A stretch of 64,000 nucleotides of DNA, from contig NC_014643.1 of NCBI RefSeq assembly GCF_000164695.2, positions 2,170,001-2,234,000 on the forward strand, given 5' to 3'. Position 1 is the first letter of the stretch, and every line of letters starts with the position of its first letter. Shown here in pieces: positions 56,003-64,000 of this stretch. The notes under the pieces were generated by a model that was not told where the DNA came from, made no database searches, and was given only the letters and a program-made list of their open reading frames with translations. A program made the translations under genes and the position numbers. Source of the stretch: Rothia dentocariosa ATCC 17931. Lineage in GTDB: Bacteria > Actinomycetota > Actinomycetes > Actinomycetales > Micrococcaceae.

Positions 56003-57193
56003 TTAGGCTTCCTTTGCAGTCTTCTTGGTAGAGGTCATGAGGTCGATAAAACGGTCGAAAAGGTATGCGGAGTCGTGCGGACCTGCGGCTGCCTCCGGAT
56101 GGTATTGAACCGAGAACGCGGGAATATCTTTGCAGGTTAGCCCCTCGACCACGTTATCATTCAGCCCCACATGGGAAACCACGACCTCGCCGAATTCGGA
56201 GTTGGGGGCGGTTACGTATTCACCGATAGGCGCATCGACGGCAAACCCGTGATTTTGGGCGGTTATTTCAACTTTGCCGGTGGTTTTATCCATGACGGGC
56301 TGGTTGATACCGCGGTGTCCAAAGGGCAGCTTGTAGGTCCCGAACCCGAGCGCACGACCGAGAAGCTGATTGCCAAAGCAGATACCGAAGAACGGGGTGC
56401 CCTGGCGCAGTACACCCTGCAGGAGTTCAACCTGTTCGTCAGCAGTCGCCGGGTCGCCGGGACCATTGGAGAAAAATACGCCGTCTGGGCGAAGCGCATT
56501 TACGGTCTCAAGGGTTGTGTTTGCGGGCAGTATATGTACACGCACGCCGCGTTCCGCGAAACGCTGCGGGGTCATAGATTTGATGCCAAGATCGAGTGCG
56601 GCAATGGTGGCAACCGGCGGAGCGAACCAGCCGTATTGGTGAGGTTCAACTGTGTAGGCTTCCGTCACGGAAACGGAATCGGCAAGTTTACGGCCCGCCA
56701 TCGGCTCGGAGGCGCGCACCGCTTCCAAAAGTTCGGCTTCGGGGCGATTGGCGTGACGCCCCGAAAAAATGCCTGCACGCATTGAACCGCTGGAGCGTAG
56801 GCGGCGAGTCAGCGCACGAGTATCAATGCCTTGAATGCCCACGATACTTTGGGTCCTGAGTTCGTCATCCAGGGTACGTTCTGCACGCCAGTTGGAGGCA
56901 ACACGTGCGGCATCTCGTACCACGTACCCGGCAACCCAAATTTTGCGGGATTCTGCATCTACCTTGTTCACACCGGTGTTACCGATATGAGGCGCGGTCT
57001 GTATCACGATTTGCCCTGCGTAGGAGGGGTCGGTCAGTGTTTCTTGGTAGCCGGTCATGCCGGTGGAAAATACTGCTTCGCCTAAGGATGCGCCAATTGC
57101 TCCATACCCGTAGCCTCGGTAGATGGTGCCGTCCTCAAGAACGAGTAACGCGCGGTCCGTGCCCAAAGCACCGGAACGTGTCATCTCAGTCAT
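56003..57193 (-). CDS. carA: Carbamoyl-phosphate synthase small subunit
   Basis: CarA hydrolyses glutamine and channels ammonia to CarB. The 396-residue protein has the CarA N-terminal domain (about 15-150) with [20 protein letters not shown]. The class I glutamine amidotransferase domain has the nucleophile in [13 protein letters not shown] (Cys about 274) and the His/Glu pair in [16 protein letters not shown] 57193 follows AAGGAAAG. Confidence 0.97.
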   Translation of the reverse strand: MTEMTRSGALGTDRALLVLEDGTIYRGYGYGAIGASLGEAVFSTGMTGYQETLTDPSYAGQIVIQTAPHIGNTGVNKVDAESRKIWVAGYVVRDAARVASNWRAERTLDDELRTQSIVGIQGIDTRALTRRLRSSGSMRAGIFSGRHANRPEAELLEAVRASEPMAGRKLADSVSVTEAYTVEPHQYGWFAPPVATIAALDLGIKSMTPQRFAERGVRVHILPANTTLETVNALRPDGVFFSNGPGDPATADEQVELLQGVLRQGTPFFGICFGNQLLGRALGFGTYKLPFGHRGINQPVMDKTTGKVEITAQNHGFAVDAPIGEYVTAPNSEFGEVVVSHVGLNDNVVEGLTCKDIPAFSVQYHPEAAAGPHDSAYLFDRFIDLMTSTKKTAKEA

Positions 57194-57323
57194 GCTCTTA
57201 CTTTCCTTTTCTCGGTGGTCTGTTCCCCTGCTTGTGCCCGTTATAAGTGGAACACTGTGTGCAGGAAATTCTTGGTATGCCGTTCGTAATTAGCGGGCAT
57301 TTTGTGGGTGAGTTGTATGTGTA

Positions 57324-57869
57324 TTAGTGATGTGCCGTCTCTTCCCGCACCCATTTTTCGGGGCTATCGACCGCATCCGGCGAGATCTCGCGAAGCTTCT
57401 CAAGCGTAATTTTCTTCTGATCAGCATAGCGAGTGCGAAATCCGGTCTGCACACGGTGGCCGTCAAGAGTCCAACCGATCACTATAAGTCCGTCACGTTC
57501 TACAACCTTGCCGATCATTCCCCGCCCGGTGGTAATGACCGCAAGTTTCTTCGCGGGAATCCACAGGTCTTTAGCCCCGTTGCGGGTGAAGATAATGCCG
57601 TCCGAGTAGATCAGGAGCGTGGATTTTGTTTTGAACCCTAGCTGGTCGAACCCCACACGGTTCAGTTCATCACCGAACATCGTAGTGCTCACATACTCCC
57701 CCTCAAACGCCGCCTCGGCTTTAAGCCCGTCGTAGCGTTCGGGAACGTCTTTGAGCGAACCGAACATCGTGGACTGCCGCTTGAGACGGGATTTCCAGCC
57801 GCGCCAAATACCGAAGAAGCACAGCGCCACCACGGCAACGCAGATAAGGGTGGGAATTAGTTTTTCCAC
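57324..57869 (-). CDS. PH-like single-span membrane protein in the pyr operon
   Basis: The 181-residue protein has one N-terminal membrane helix (about 5-23). A cytoplasmic beta-rich region (about 60-165) follows, with STLLIYSDGIIFTRNGAKDLWIPAKKLAVITTGRGMIGK and GWTLDGHRVQTGF, resembling PH-like domains. Mycobacterium has a comparable membrane protein (Rv1382) at the same place between pyrC and carA. The conserved position suggests a link to pyrimidine synthesis, but the function is unknown. The start is GTG 57869 after GGAGAAAG. Confidence 0.82.
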   Translation of the reverse strand: MEKLIPTLICVAVVALCFFGIWRGWKSRLKRQSTMFGSLKDVPERYDGLKAEAAFEGEYVSTTMFGDELNRVGFDQLGFKTKSTLLIYSDGIIFTRNGAKDLWIPAKKLAVITTGRGMIGKVVERDGLIVIGWTLDGHRVQTGFRTRYADQKKITLEKLREISPDAVDSPEKWVREETAHH

Positions 57870-57924
57870 GGTTCTTCTTTCTCCTCGGTTTATTGCAGAG
57901 GTTTTACTCCTGTATTAGGAACGA

Positions 57925-59232
57925 TCAAGCCTGCCGGTGAGGGCTCGCGAGCTCGCCATTCAAAACGGTCGGATGCCCCGCGTAAAAAGTTGCGCGCACA
58001 GCACCGGGAACCTCCATCCCACGATACGGGTTGTTCTTGCCCTTCGTGGCCTGCTCCTCAGGCTTAATCACACGGGTAGCCTTCGGATCAACCAACACTA
58101 TATTTGCTGGTTCACCTTCGGCAAGCGGACGGCCCTGCTCAGCATCCAGGCTGCCAATTTTCGCCGGAGTTTCGCTCATAATCCGTGCGACATCAGCCCA
58201 GGTAATATGCCCTGGCTCCACAAGGGTCATCTGAATAATCGAGAGAGCCTGCTCAAGACCGGTCATGCCGTTTGCAGCACACGCCCACTCGCATTCTTTG
58301 CTTTCTGCCGGATGCGGTGCATGGTCGGTACCAATAACATCAATAATGCCGTCGGCAACAGCTTGGCGCAGAGCAAGCACATCCTCTTCGGTGCGTAAAG
58401 GCGGGTTCACCTTAAAAATCGGGTCGTAAGTGCGCGCCTTTTCATCGGTCAGAATCAGGTGATGCGGGGTGACTTCGGCGGTTACCTGCACACCGCGAGA
58501 CTTAGCCCAGCGCACAACCTCTACCGAGCCTTTAGTCGAGAGGTGGCAAATATGCAGACGCGAATTCAAATGCTCAGCCAGCAGAACATCGCGGGCGATA
58601 ATAGCTTCTTCCGCGACAGCAGGCCAGCCGGTAAGCCCCAGATCGGCGGAAACCTTGCCTTCATTCATCTGAGCACCCTCAGTTAGACGGGGCTCCTGCG
58701 CATGCTGCGCGACCACGCCGTCAAAAGTCTTTACGTATTCAAGAGCACGGCGCATAATCGCCGGATCGTAGACGCACATGCCATCATCCGAGAACACTCG
58801 AACCTTGGCATCAGAGGTCGCCATAGAACCAATGTCTGAGAGGAATTCGCCTTTCAACCCAACCGTCACCGAGCCGATGGGCTGCACTCGGCACCAACCA
58901 GACTCTTTACCCAGACGGTTAACCTGCTCAACTACGGCTGCAGTATCTGCAACGGGAAGCGAGTTCGCCATCGCAAAAACAGCCGTGTAGCCACCTAAAG
59001 CCGCCGCGCGAGTACCGGTCTCTACGGTTTCAGAAGCCTCATATCCGGGCTGGCGCAGGTGAGTATGAATATCGACCAGGCCCGGAAGAGCAATCTGACC
59101 AGAGGCATCAACGATCTGAGCGTCTGCAGTCTCTATATCGTGACCGATACTCGCAATTTTGCCATCCTCAATCAGGATATCGGCAACGCGCTCACCCAGC
59201 AGGGAGGCGCCTTTAATAAGGTACGTGCTCAT
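57925..59232 (-). CDS. pyrC: Dihydroorotase
   Basis: PyrC cyclises carbamoyl aspartate to dihydroorotate. The 435-residue protein is a class I dihydroorotase of the amidohydrolase superfamily. It has the metal-binding LVDIHTHLRQPGYE (HxH, about 54-67), further His ligands in VAQHAQEP and LHICHLST, and the catalytic Asp in VIGTDHAPHPAE. ATG 59232 follows GAAGGAA. It lies 24 bases after pyrB. Confidence 0.97.
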   Translation of the reverse strand: MSTYLIKGASLLGERVADILIEDGKIASIGHDIETADAQIVDASGQIALPGLVDIHTHLRQPGYEASETVETGTRAAALGGYTAVFAMANSLPVADTAAVVEQVNRLGKESGWCRVQPIGSVTVGLKGEFLSDIGSMATSDAKVRVFSDDGMCVYDPAIMRRALEYVKTFDGVVAQHAQEPRLTEGAQMNEGKVSADLGLTGWPAVAEEAIIARDVLLAEHLNSRLHICHLSTKGSVEVVRWAKSRGVQVTAEVTPHHLILTDEKARTYDPIFKVNPPLRTEEDVLALRQAVADGIIDVIGTDHAPHPAESKECEWACAANGMTGLEQALSIIQMTLVEPGHITWADVARIMSETPAKIGSLDAEQGRPLAEGEPANIVLVDPKATRVIKPEEQATKGKNNPYRGMEVPGAVRATFYAGHPTVLNGELASPHRQA

Positions 59233-59256
59233 GTATATTCCTTCTTTCGGATAGCA

Positions 59257-60258
59257 TTAGGATTCGTCGCCGGAGTATAGTTTCTCGCTTGACCCGTCAG
59301 TCAAGAGCAGGTACAGCACCGCCATGCGGACCGCCACGCCGTTACTAACTTGGCGCAGCACCCAGGCGTTCTGAGAATCGGCGGCTTCGGCGCACAGCTC
59401 CAGCCCTCGGTTCATGGGACCGGGATGCAGAATTGCGATTTCTTGAGGCTGCGCCAGCAGATTCTCGAAACGTTCTTTGGTGAGTCCCCACAGGGTGGTA
59501 TATTCCTCTGCTGAGGGAAAGTAAGCGGCGTTCATACGCTCTTTTTGGATGCGCAGCATCATAACCGCGTCAGGTTTTGTAGCGACTGCGTCATCGAAAT
59601 CGTGGAAAACCTCAAGTCCCCAATCCTGCTTCCAACGCTCAGTATGCACAGGCAAAAGCGTAGGCGGAGCCACAAAAGCGACATCGGCCCCCAGATTTTT
59701 TAGCAACCACAGATTCGACCGCGCCACGCGAGAGTGCAGAATATCCCCCACGATCAGCACACGCATACCGTTTAAATCGGTTCCTCGCGGTGATTCCAGA
59801 CCATCACGCTGAGCCTTAAACTGGCGCAGCGAAACCGCATCTAAAAGAGCCTGCGTTGGATGCGCATGCGTGCCGTCCCCCGCATTTAGCACAGGAATAT
59901 CGGTCCACCCGGCCTCGGCAAGACGCTGCGGAGCACCCGAAGCCGAATGACGAATCACGAAGGCATCCGCACTAATCGCTTTGAGAGTCTGAGCAGTGTC
60001 TTTGAGGGATTCTCCCTTAGAAACCGATGAACCACGCGCAGCAAAATTGGTGATATCGGCGCCCAGACGTTTCTCTGCGGATTCAAAGGACAGTCTGGTA
60101 CGCGTTGAGTCTTCAAAGAAAAGGTTGACTACAGTCTTACCGGCAAGCACATTGAGCTTCCGGTTTTCTGCCTTAACCTGTGCCATATAATCAGCAACGT
60201 CGAGTATTTCAATGGCCTGAGTTCGTGTGAGATCGCGAGTGTCAAGCAGATGTTTCAT
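59257..60258 (-). CDS. pyrB: Aspartate carbamoyltransferase catalytic subunit
   Basis: PyrB joins carbamoyl phosphate and aspartate. The 333-residue protein has the carbamoyl-phosphate loop [21 protein letters not shown] (about 49-69) and [18 protein letters not shown]. The Asp-binding region has [10 protein letters not shown], and [11 protein letters not shown] is present. No pyrI regulatory subunit is seen. It overlaps the pyrR stop by four bases (ATGA) and starts after AAGGACA. Confidence 0.98.
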   Translation of the reverse strand: MKHLLDTRDLTRTQAIEILDVADYMAQVKAENRKLNVLAGKTVVNLFFEDSTRTRLSFESAEKRLGADITNFAARGSSVSKGESLKDTAQTLKAISADAFVIRHSASGAPQRLAEAGWTDIPVLNAGDGTHAHPTQALLDAVSLRQFKAQRDGLESPRGTDLNGMRVLIVGDILHSRVARSNLWLLKNLGADVAFVAPPTLLPVHTERWKQDWGLEVFHDFDDAVATKPDAVMMLRIQKERMNAAYFPSAEEYTTLWGLTKERFENLLAQPQEIAILHPGPMNRGLELCAEAADSQNAWVLRQVSNGVAVRMAVLYLLLTDGSSEKLYSGDES

Positions 60259-60887
60259 GAAAGCTGTCCTTCCAGCTGAATGATATCAACGCGGTCTGTG
60301 GCGTTATCCGTTTCTTCGAGTACCACACGAACCTTCTCTAAGGCACTGGTCGGAAGGTTTTTTCCCACGTGGTCGGCGCGAATTGGGAGTTGCCGGTGCC
60401 CGCGATCAACTAACACGGCAAGACGCACCAGAGCCGGACGTCCGTATTCGTTAAGGGCGTCCAATGCGGCCCGAACAGTGCGGCCGGAGTACAGAACATC
60501 ATCGACGAGAACCACATTTTTGCCGTCGAGACCGCCCACCGGGATCAAGGACTCCCCCGCGCTGCGGTTTTCATATTCCTCATCGGTGAGGTCATCGCGA
60601 TACGATGTAATATCGAGAGCGCCCAGGCCATTTTTGAGATCAAAATTTGAGTCATTTGTCTGGATGCGCTGTGCCAGACGCTGTGCCAACGGGTATCCCC
60701 GAGACCGAATACCTAAAAGCACCAGGTTATCGGTTCCCTTATTAGACTCAAGAATTTCAAAAGCAATACGTGTAAGAGCGCGACGGATCTCATCGTCGCT
60801 AAGGATAGTGTGCCCTTCATTGGGCGTTTTTATTGGCGCGCCTATGGGATGCGCACCAGGCTCATAGGGTACAGATGTCCCCGACAC
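60255..60887 (-). CDS. pyrR: Pyrimidine operon regulator PyrR
   Basis: PyrR binds pyr mRNA when UMP is plentiful and also has uracil phosphoribosyltransferase activity in relatives. The 210-residue protein has an N-terminal extension of about 30 residues. The type I PRTase fold follows, with [16 protein letters not shown] and the PRPP loop [19 protein letters not shown] (about 125-143). The start is GTG 60887, six bases after GAAGGAG. That ribosome-binding site forms part of the PyrR-binding hairpin, pointing to translational autorepression. pyrR heads the pyr operon. Confidence 0.95.
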   Translation of the reverse strand: MSGTSVPYEPGAHPIGAPIKTPNEGHTILSDDEIRRALTRIAFEILESNKGTDNLVLLGIRSRGYPLAQRLAQRIQTNDSNFDLKNGLGALDITSYRDDLTDEEYENRSAGESLIPVGGLDGKNVVLVDDVLYSGRTVRAALDALNEYGRPALVRLAVLVDRGHRQLPIRADHVGKNLPTSALEKVRVVLEETDNATDRVDIIQLEGQLS

Positions 60888-60893
60888 AGCCGA

Positions 60894-60926
60894 CTCCTTC
60901 CCCGCCTCACGGGACGGATTTAAAGG
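60894..60926 (-). promoter_or_regulatory. PyrR-binding RNA hairpin overlapping the pyrR ribosome-binding site
   Basis: The minus-strand RNA reads CCTTTAAATCC, then GTCCCGTGAGGC, then GGGGAAGGAG. The GUCC..GAGAGGC-like loop is the known PyrR recognition sequence (Bacillus: GUCCAGAGAGGC). The 3' strand AAGG (60896-60899) lies within the Shine-Dalgarno GAAGGAG (60894-60900). PyrR-UMP bound here would stabilise the stem and hide the ribosome-binding site. Confidence 0.88.
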
Positions 60927-61131
60927 TTTCTTGCTTTTACCAAGACTACCATACGTACCACGCAGTTCAGGGGTATGTGTTTCTGAAGTTTTAATTTTTT
61001 TGGAGTCAAAAATCCTCTACATATCATGCAATAAACGCTCATGTTCCCTGAACAAAGACTCATAAAACGTCGAGAGTCCATTATGCTAGTAAAAGCATCA
61101 CCGATAGTACAACCACACCGAGGACTGCATC

Positions 61132-61902
61132 ATGGAAGATCTCTTTGAGGGCCTGGTAAGAATTATCTTTGGGATTCTTGCAGCCCCTATCGTTTTCGTG
61201 GCGCACCGCTACTTTAAGCGCCGCAACCGAATGCGCACCCGGCAGCTTACGGAGCTTGGCTTTGCTTCTTCTACTCAGGTGATTCGGCATACTCTTGGAG
61301 AGACTCAACGCAACTCATACTTCTCGGTTATCGGTGCAGTCCTCTTCGGACTATGTACTCTCATCATGGCATGGATTTGGGTATCTTCCTCTTTTGACAC
61401 TATCGCTGCTATCCTACTGAGCGTCGTTGCTCTATGCACTCTTGTCTTCATCTGGTACTACCGCCGGTCCTACGTTGAGTTCAGGCTATACGAGTTTATG
61501 AGATCCCGGCTTGGCGAGGGCGTTATCACTCTTGACTACGCTGATATTGATGCCTATACATTTACCTACAATAAGTTTGAAACCGCTCTTAAAATCACCA
61601 CGGTATCCGGCATATCATTTGAGCTCGATCCCGCCATTCAAGACTGCCGTTACCTCTGTGCCATGATTGCTATGCGTATGCGTTCTAATCGTTGGCCTGA
61701 TCCGTCCTCAGACCGTGATATGAGCGTTGTGCTTCATATGATGCGCACACAACACTGGCTCAAGTTCCTACTGCACGTACGTGAAGGGTCTAACCTTGCT
61801 GTTAATAATCTCGCTTCTACCCAGCATCGCAATACTCGGTACACCCATGAGGGCAGCGAACTTTTTGAAGAGGCTAAACGCCAGCTCGGGTTCTATGCAT
61901 AA
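61132..61902 (+). CDS. Membrane protein of unknown function
   Basis: I do not recognise a named family. The 256-residue protein has three hydrophobic segments (about 9-26, 62-82 and 88-108). A soluble C-terminal half of about 145 residues has FELDPAIQDCRYLCAMIAMRMRSN. The part after residue 118 reads like a compact beta-alpha domain. ATG 61132 has AGGA seven bases upstream. It is one of the few plus-strand genes here, standing alone between the pyr operon and the convergent nusB, with which it shares a terminator. Confidence 0.78.
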   Translation: MEDLFEGLVRIIFGILAAPIVFVAHRYFKRRNRMRTRQLTELGFASSTQVIRHTLGETQRNSYFSVIGAVLFGLCTLIMAWIWVSSSFDTIAAILLSVVALCTLVFIWYYRRSYVEFRLYEFMRSRLGEGVITLDYADIDAYTFTYNKFETALKITTVSGISFELDPAIQDCRYLCAMIAMRMRSNRWPDPSSDRDMSVVLHMMRTQHWLKFLLHVREGSNLAVNNLASTQHRNTRYTHEGSELFEEAKRQLGFYA

Positions 61903-61931
61903 CCCGGCTTGATCCGTATGAATGTATACTA

Positions 61932-61976
61932 AAAGCCGCCTCAAACCCCTAAAAAGCAGGGGTTTGAGGCGGCTTT
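61932..61976. terminator. Bidirectional terminator between the membrane protein gene and nusB
   Basis: A perfect 19-bp inverted repeat (61932-61950 and 61958-61976) with a 7-base loop lies between convergent genes. A-rich and U-rich ends flank the stem on both sides (AAAG...CTTT), so it can stop transcription from both directions. Confidence 0.92.
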
Positions 61977-61989
61977 ATAACTGAGCCGT

Positions 61990-62400
61990 TTAAGCAAGCA
62001 GAGTCGGTTTTACCTGGCGCAGCTTATCCAAAAGACCGTTAACAAATTTCGGTGAATCGTTTGTAGAGAGCACACGCGCCAAACCGGTTGCCTCCGAGAT
62101 AGCAACCGCATCTGGAACATCATCATTATAGAGAAGTTCCCACGCGCCGATCCGCAAAATTACGCGGTCGACAGCTGGCATACGCTCAAACGACCAGTCA
62201 CGCGCATAGGTCTCAAGGTATTCTCGAATCTCGTCATCATGTTCACGTACGCCGCGCACGATCTCTTCAGCATAAGCCGAGATCTGAGCGGCAGTATGCA
62301 GACGGCGTCGCTTCAGCACATCAATAATGTCTTCTTGACGCTGATCGGCTTCAAAAAGTACCTCGACGGCACGTAAGCGGGCTTTGGTACGAGAGTTCAT
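61990..62400 (-). CDS. nusB: Transcription antitermination factor NusB
   Basis: NusB, with NusE, binds boxA RNA to keep RNA polymerase going through rRNA operons. The 136-residue all-helical protein has RTKARLRAVEVLFEADQRQ at the N-terminus and AVDRVILRIGAWELLY and KFVNGLLDKL further on, the family landmarks. The ATG shares one base with the efp stop (TAATG), so they are coupled. The efp-nusB order is typical. Confidence 0.96.
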   Translation of the reverse strand: MNSRTKARLRAVEVLFEADQRQEDIIDVLKRRRLHTAAQISAYAEEIVRGVREHDDEIREYLETYARDWSFERMPAVDRVILRIGAWELLYNDDVPDAVAISEATGLARVLSTNDSPKFVNGLLDKLRQVKPTLLA

Positions 62401-62963
62401 TAGTCGTTAACACGGCCCAGGTAATCGCCGGTACGGGTATCAACCTTCACCTTGGTTCCTGTCTCCAGGAATAGTGGAACCTGAATTTCATAGCCGGTCT
62501 CAAGAGTTGCAGGCTTATTGCCACCAGTGGAACGGTCACCCTGCAGGCCAGGCTCGGTGTAGGTAATTTCAAGAACAACAGAGGCAGGAAGCTCAACATA
62601 TAGCGGAGTACCCTCATAGAGGGCTACAGTCGCGGTCTGCGACTCCAGCATGTAGTTAGCAGCATCGCCCACCACAGCTGCAGGAACATTAATCTGATCA
62701 TAGGTCTTCAGATCCATGAAGACGTAGTCTTCGCCGTCCTGGTAGAGATACTGATAGTCGGAACGATCAACAGTAGCAGTCTCAATCTTAGCGCCAGCAT
62801 TGAAAGTGCGGTCGACAACCTTACCGGAGGTTACGTTACGCAACTTGGTACGCACAAACGCACCACCCTTACCGGGCTTTACATGCTGGAACTCAACAAC
62901 GGACCACAGACCGCCATCAATCTTGAGGATTGCACCGTTTTTAATATCAGTGGTAGATGCCAT
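62400..62963 (-). CDS. efp: Elongation factor P
   Basis: EF-P rescues ribosomes stalled at proline runs. The 187-residue protein starts [18 protein letters not shown]. The KOW-like first domain contains the tip loop [15 protein letters not shown], where the functional Lys lies. Two OB domains follow, ending VDTRGDYLGRV-like ([14 protein letters not shown]). ATG 62963 has GGAGA five bases upstream. An in-frame extension to 63041 is not EF-P-like. It follows aroB, as in many actinobacteria. Confidence 0.97.
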   Translation of the reverse strand: MASTTDIKNGAILKIDGGLWSVVEFQHVKPGKGGAFVRTKLRNVTSGKVVDRTFNAGAKIETATVDRSDYQYLYQDGEDYVFMDLKTYDQINVPAAVVGDAANYMLESQTATVALYEGTPLYVELPASVVLEITYTEPGLQGDRSTGGNKPATLETGYEIQVPLFLETGTKVKVDTRTGDYLGRVND

Positions 62964-63173
62964 ACGGCTCTCCTTCGTATTGTCGACGCTTACACACAAC
63001 ACGATGCGTGTTGCCGCAGGCGCTAAGTTATCAATGAGCAAATAATGTCGCCCTTTAGTTTACACTATGGCACCGCTACTATGACATATCTAAGTAAAAT
63101 TCCCATCACGTTCTGCATGTTTGACTGCCTAGACATGGGTACCCCCCTGTAAAAGCACCTAAATTGCAGTTAG

Positions 63174-64000
<827 letters not shown>

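Overview
The window reads as chromosomal DNA of a high-GC Gram-positive bacterium (Actinomycetota, Micrococcaceae), and looks most like an oral Rothia of the dentocariosa/aeria type. The clues are the pupylation genes, a mycothiol gene (mshC), actinobacterial integration host factor (mihF), a helicase-motif-less PriA, a fused PafBC regulator, moderate GC with AT-rich intergenic DNA, and the actinobacterial pyr and metK gene order. The species is an inference, not something the sequence proves. Nearly every gene is a housekeeping gene on the minus strand, so the text below follows minus-strand transcription from high to low coordinates.

Right end (61.0-64.0 kb): aroB (cut by the window edge), efp and nusB, then a plus-strand membrane protein of unknown function. 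A long bidirectional terminator separates the convergent units. 44.9-60.9 kb: a pyrimidine operon pyrR-pyrB-pyrC-(PH-like membrane protein)-carA-carB-pyrF, preceded by a recognisable PyrR-binding RNA hairpin that overlaps the pyrR ribosome-binding site. It is followed by mihF-gmk-rpoZ-coaBC-metK-priA. 42.6-44.9 kb: one AT-rich OLD-family ATPase/TOPRIM nuclease gene, clearly foreign in base composition. 40.5-42.6 kb: a plus-strand pair encoding an alpha/beta hydrolase and a GT4 glycosyltransferase.

27.8-40.1 kb: leuS, degV, comEA-comEC-holA, a PemK/MazF-like protein, rpsT, lepA and hemW. 25.8-27.5 kb: plus-strand DUF3097 and DUF4870 genes, divergent from hrcA. A CIRCE operator lies in the divergent region. 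18.3-25.8 kb: hrcA-dnaJ-rsmE-phoH-ybeY-CBS transporter-era, linking heat-shock control to ribosome and rRNA maturation. 13.8-18.3 kb: an LCP cell-wall ligase, leuA with a leader peptide carrying four consecutive Leu codons plus a terminator hairpin, and uppP.

0-13.7 kb: mshC, trmI, then arc(mpa)-dop-pup-pafA, two FKBP-type prolyl isomerases, fused pafBC, a small membrane protein, tatA, tatC and the start of a helY-like helicase. The pupylation cluster has no prcB/prcA proteasome genes between pup and pafA, and the ARC ATPase lacks the proteasome-docking tail. This suggests proteasome-independent pupylation. I see no tRNA, rRNA, CRISPR array, insertion sequence or prophage.
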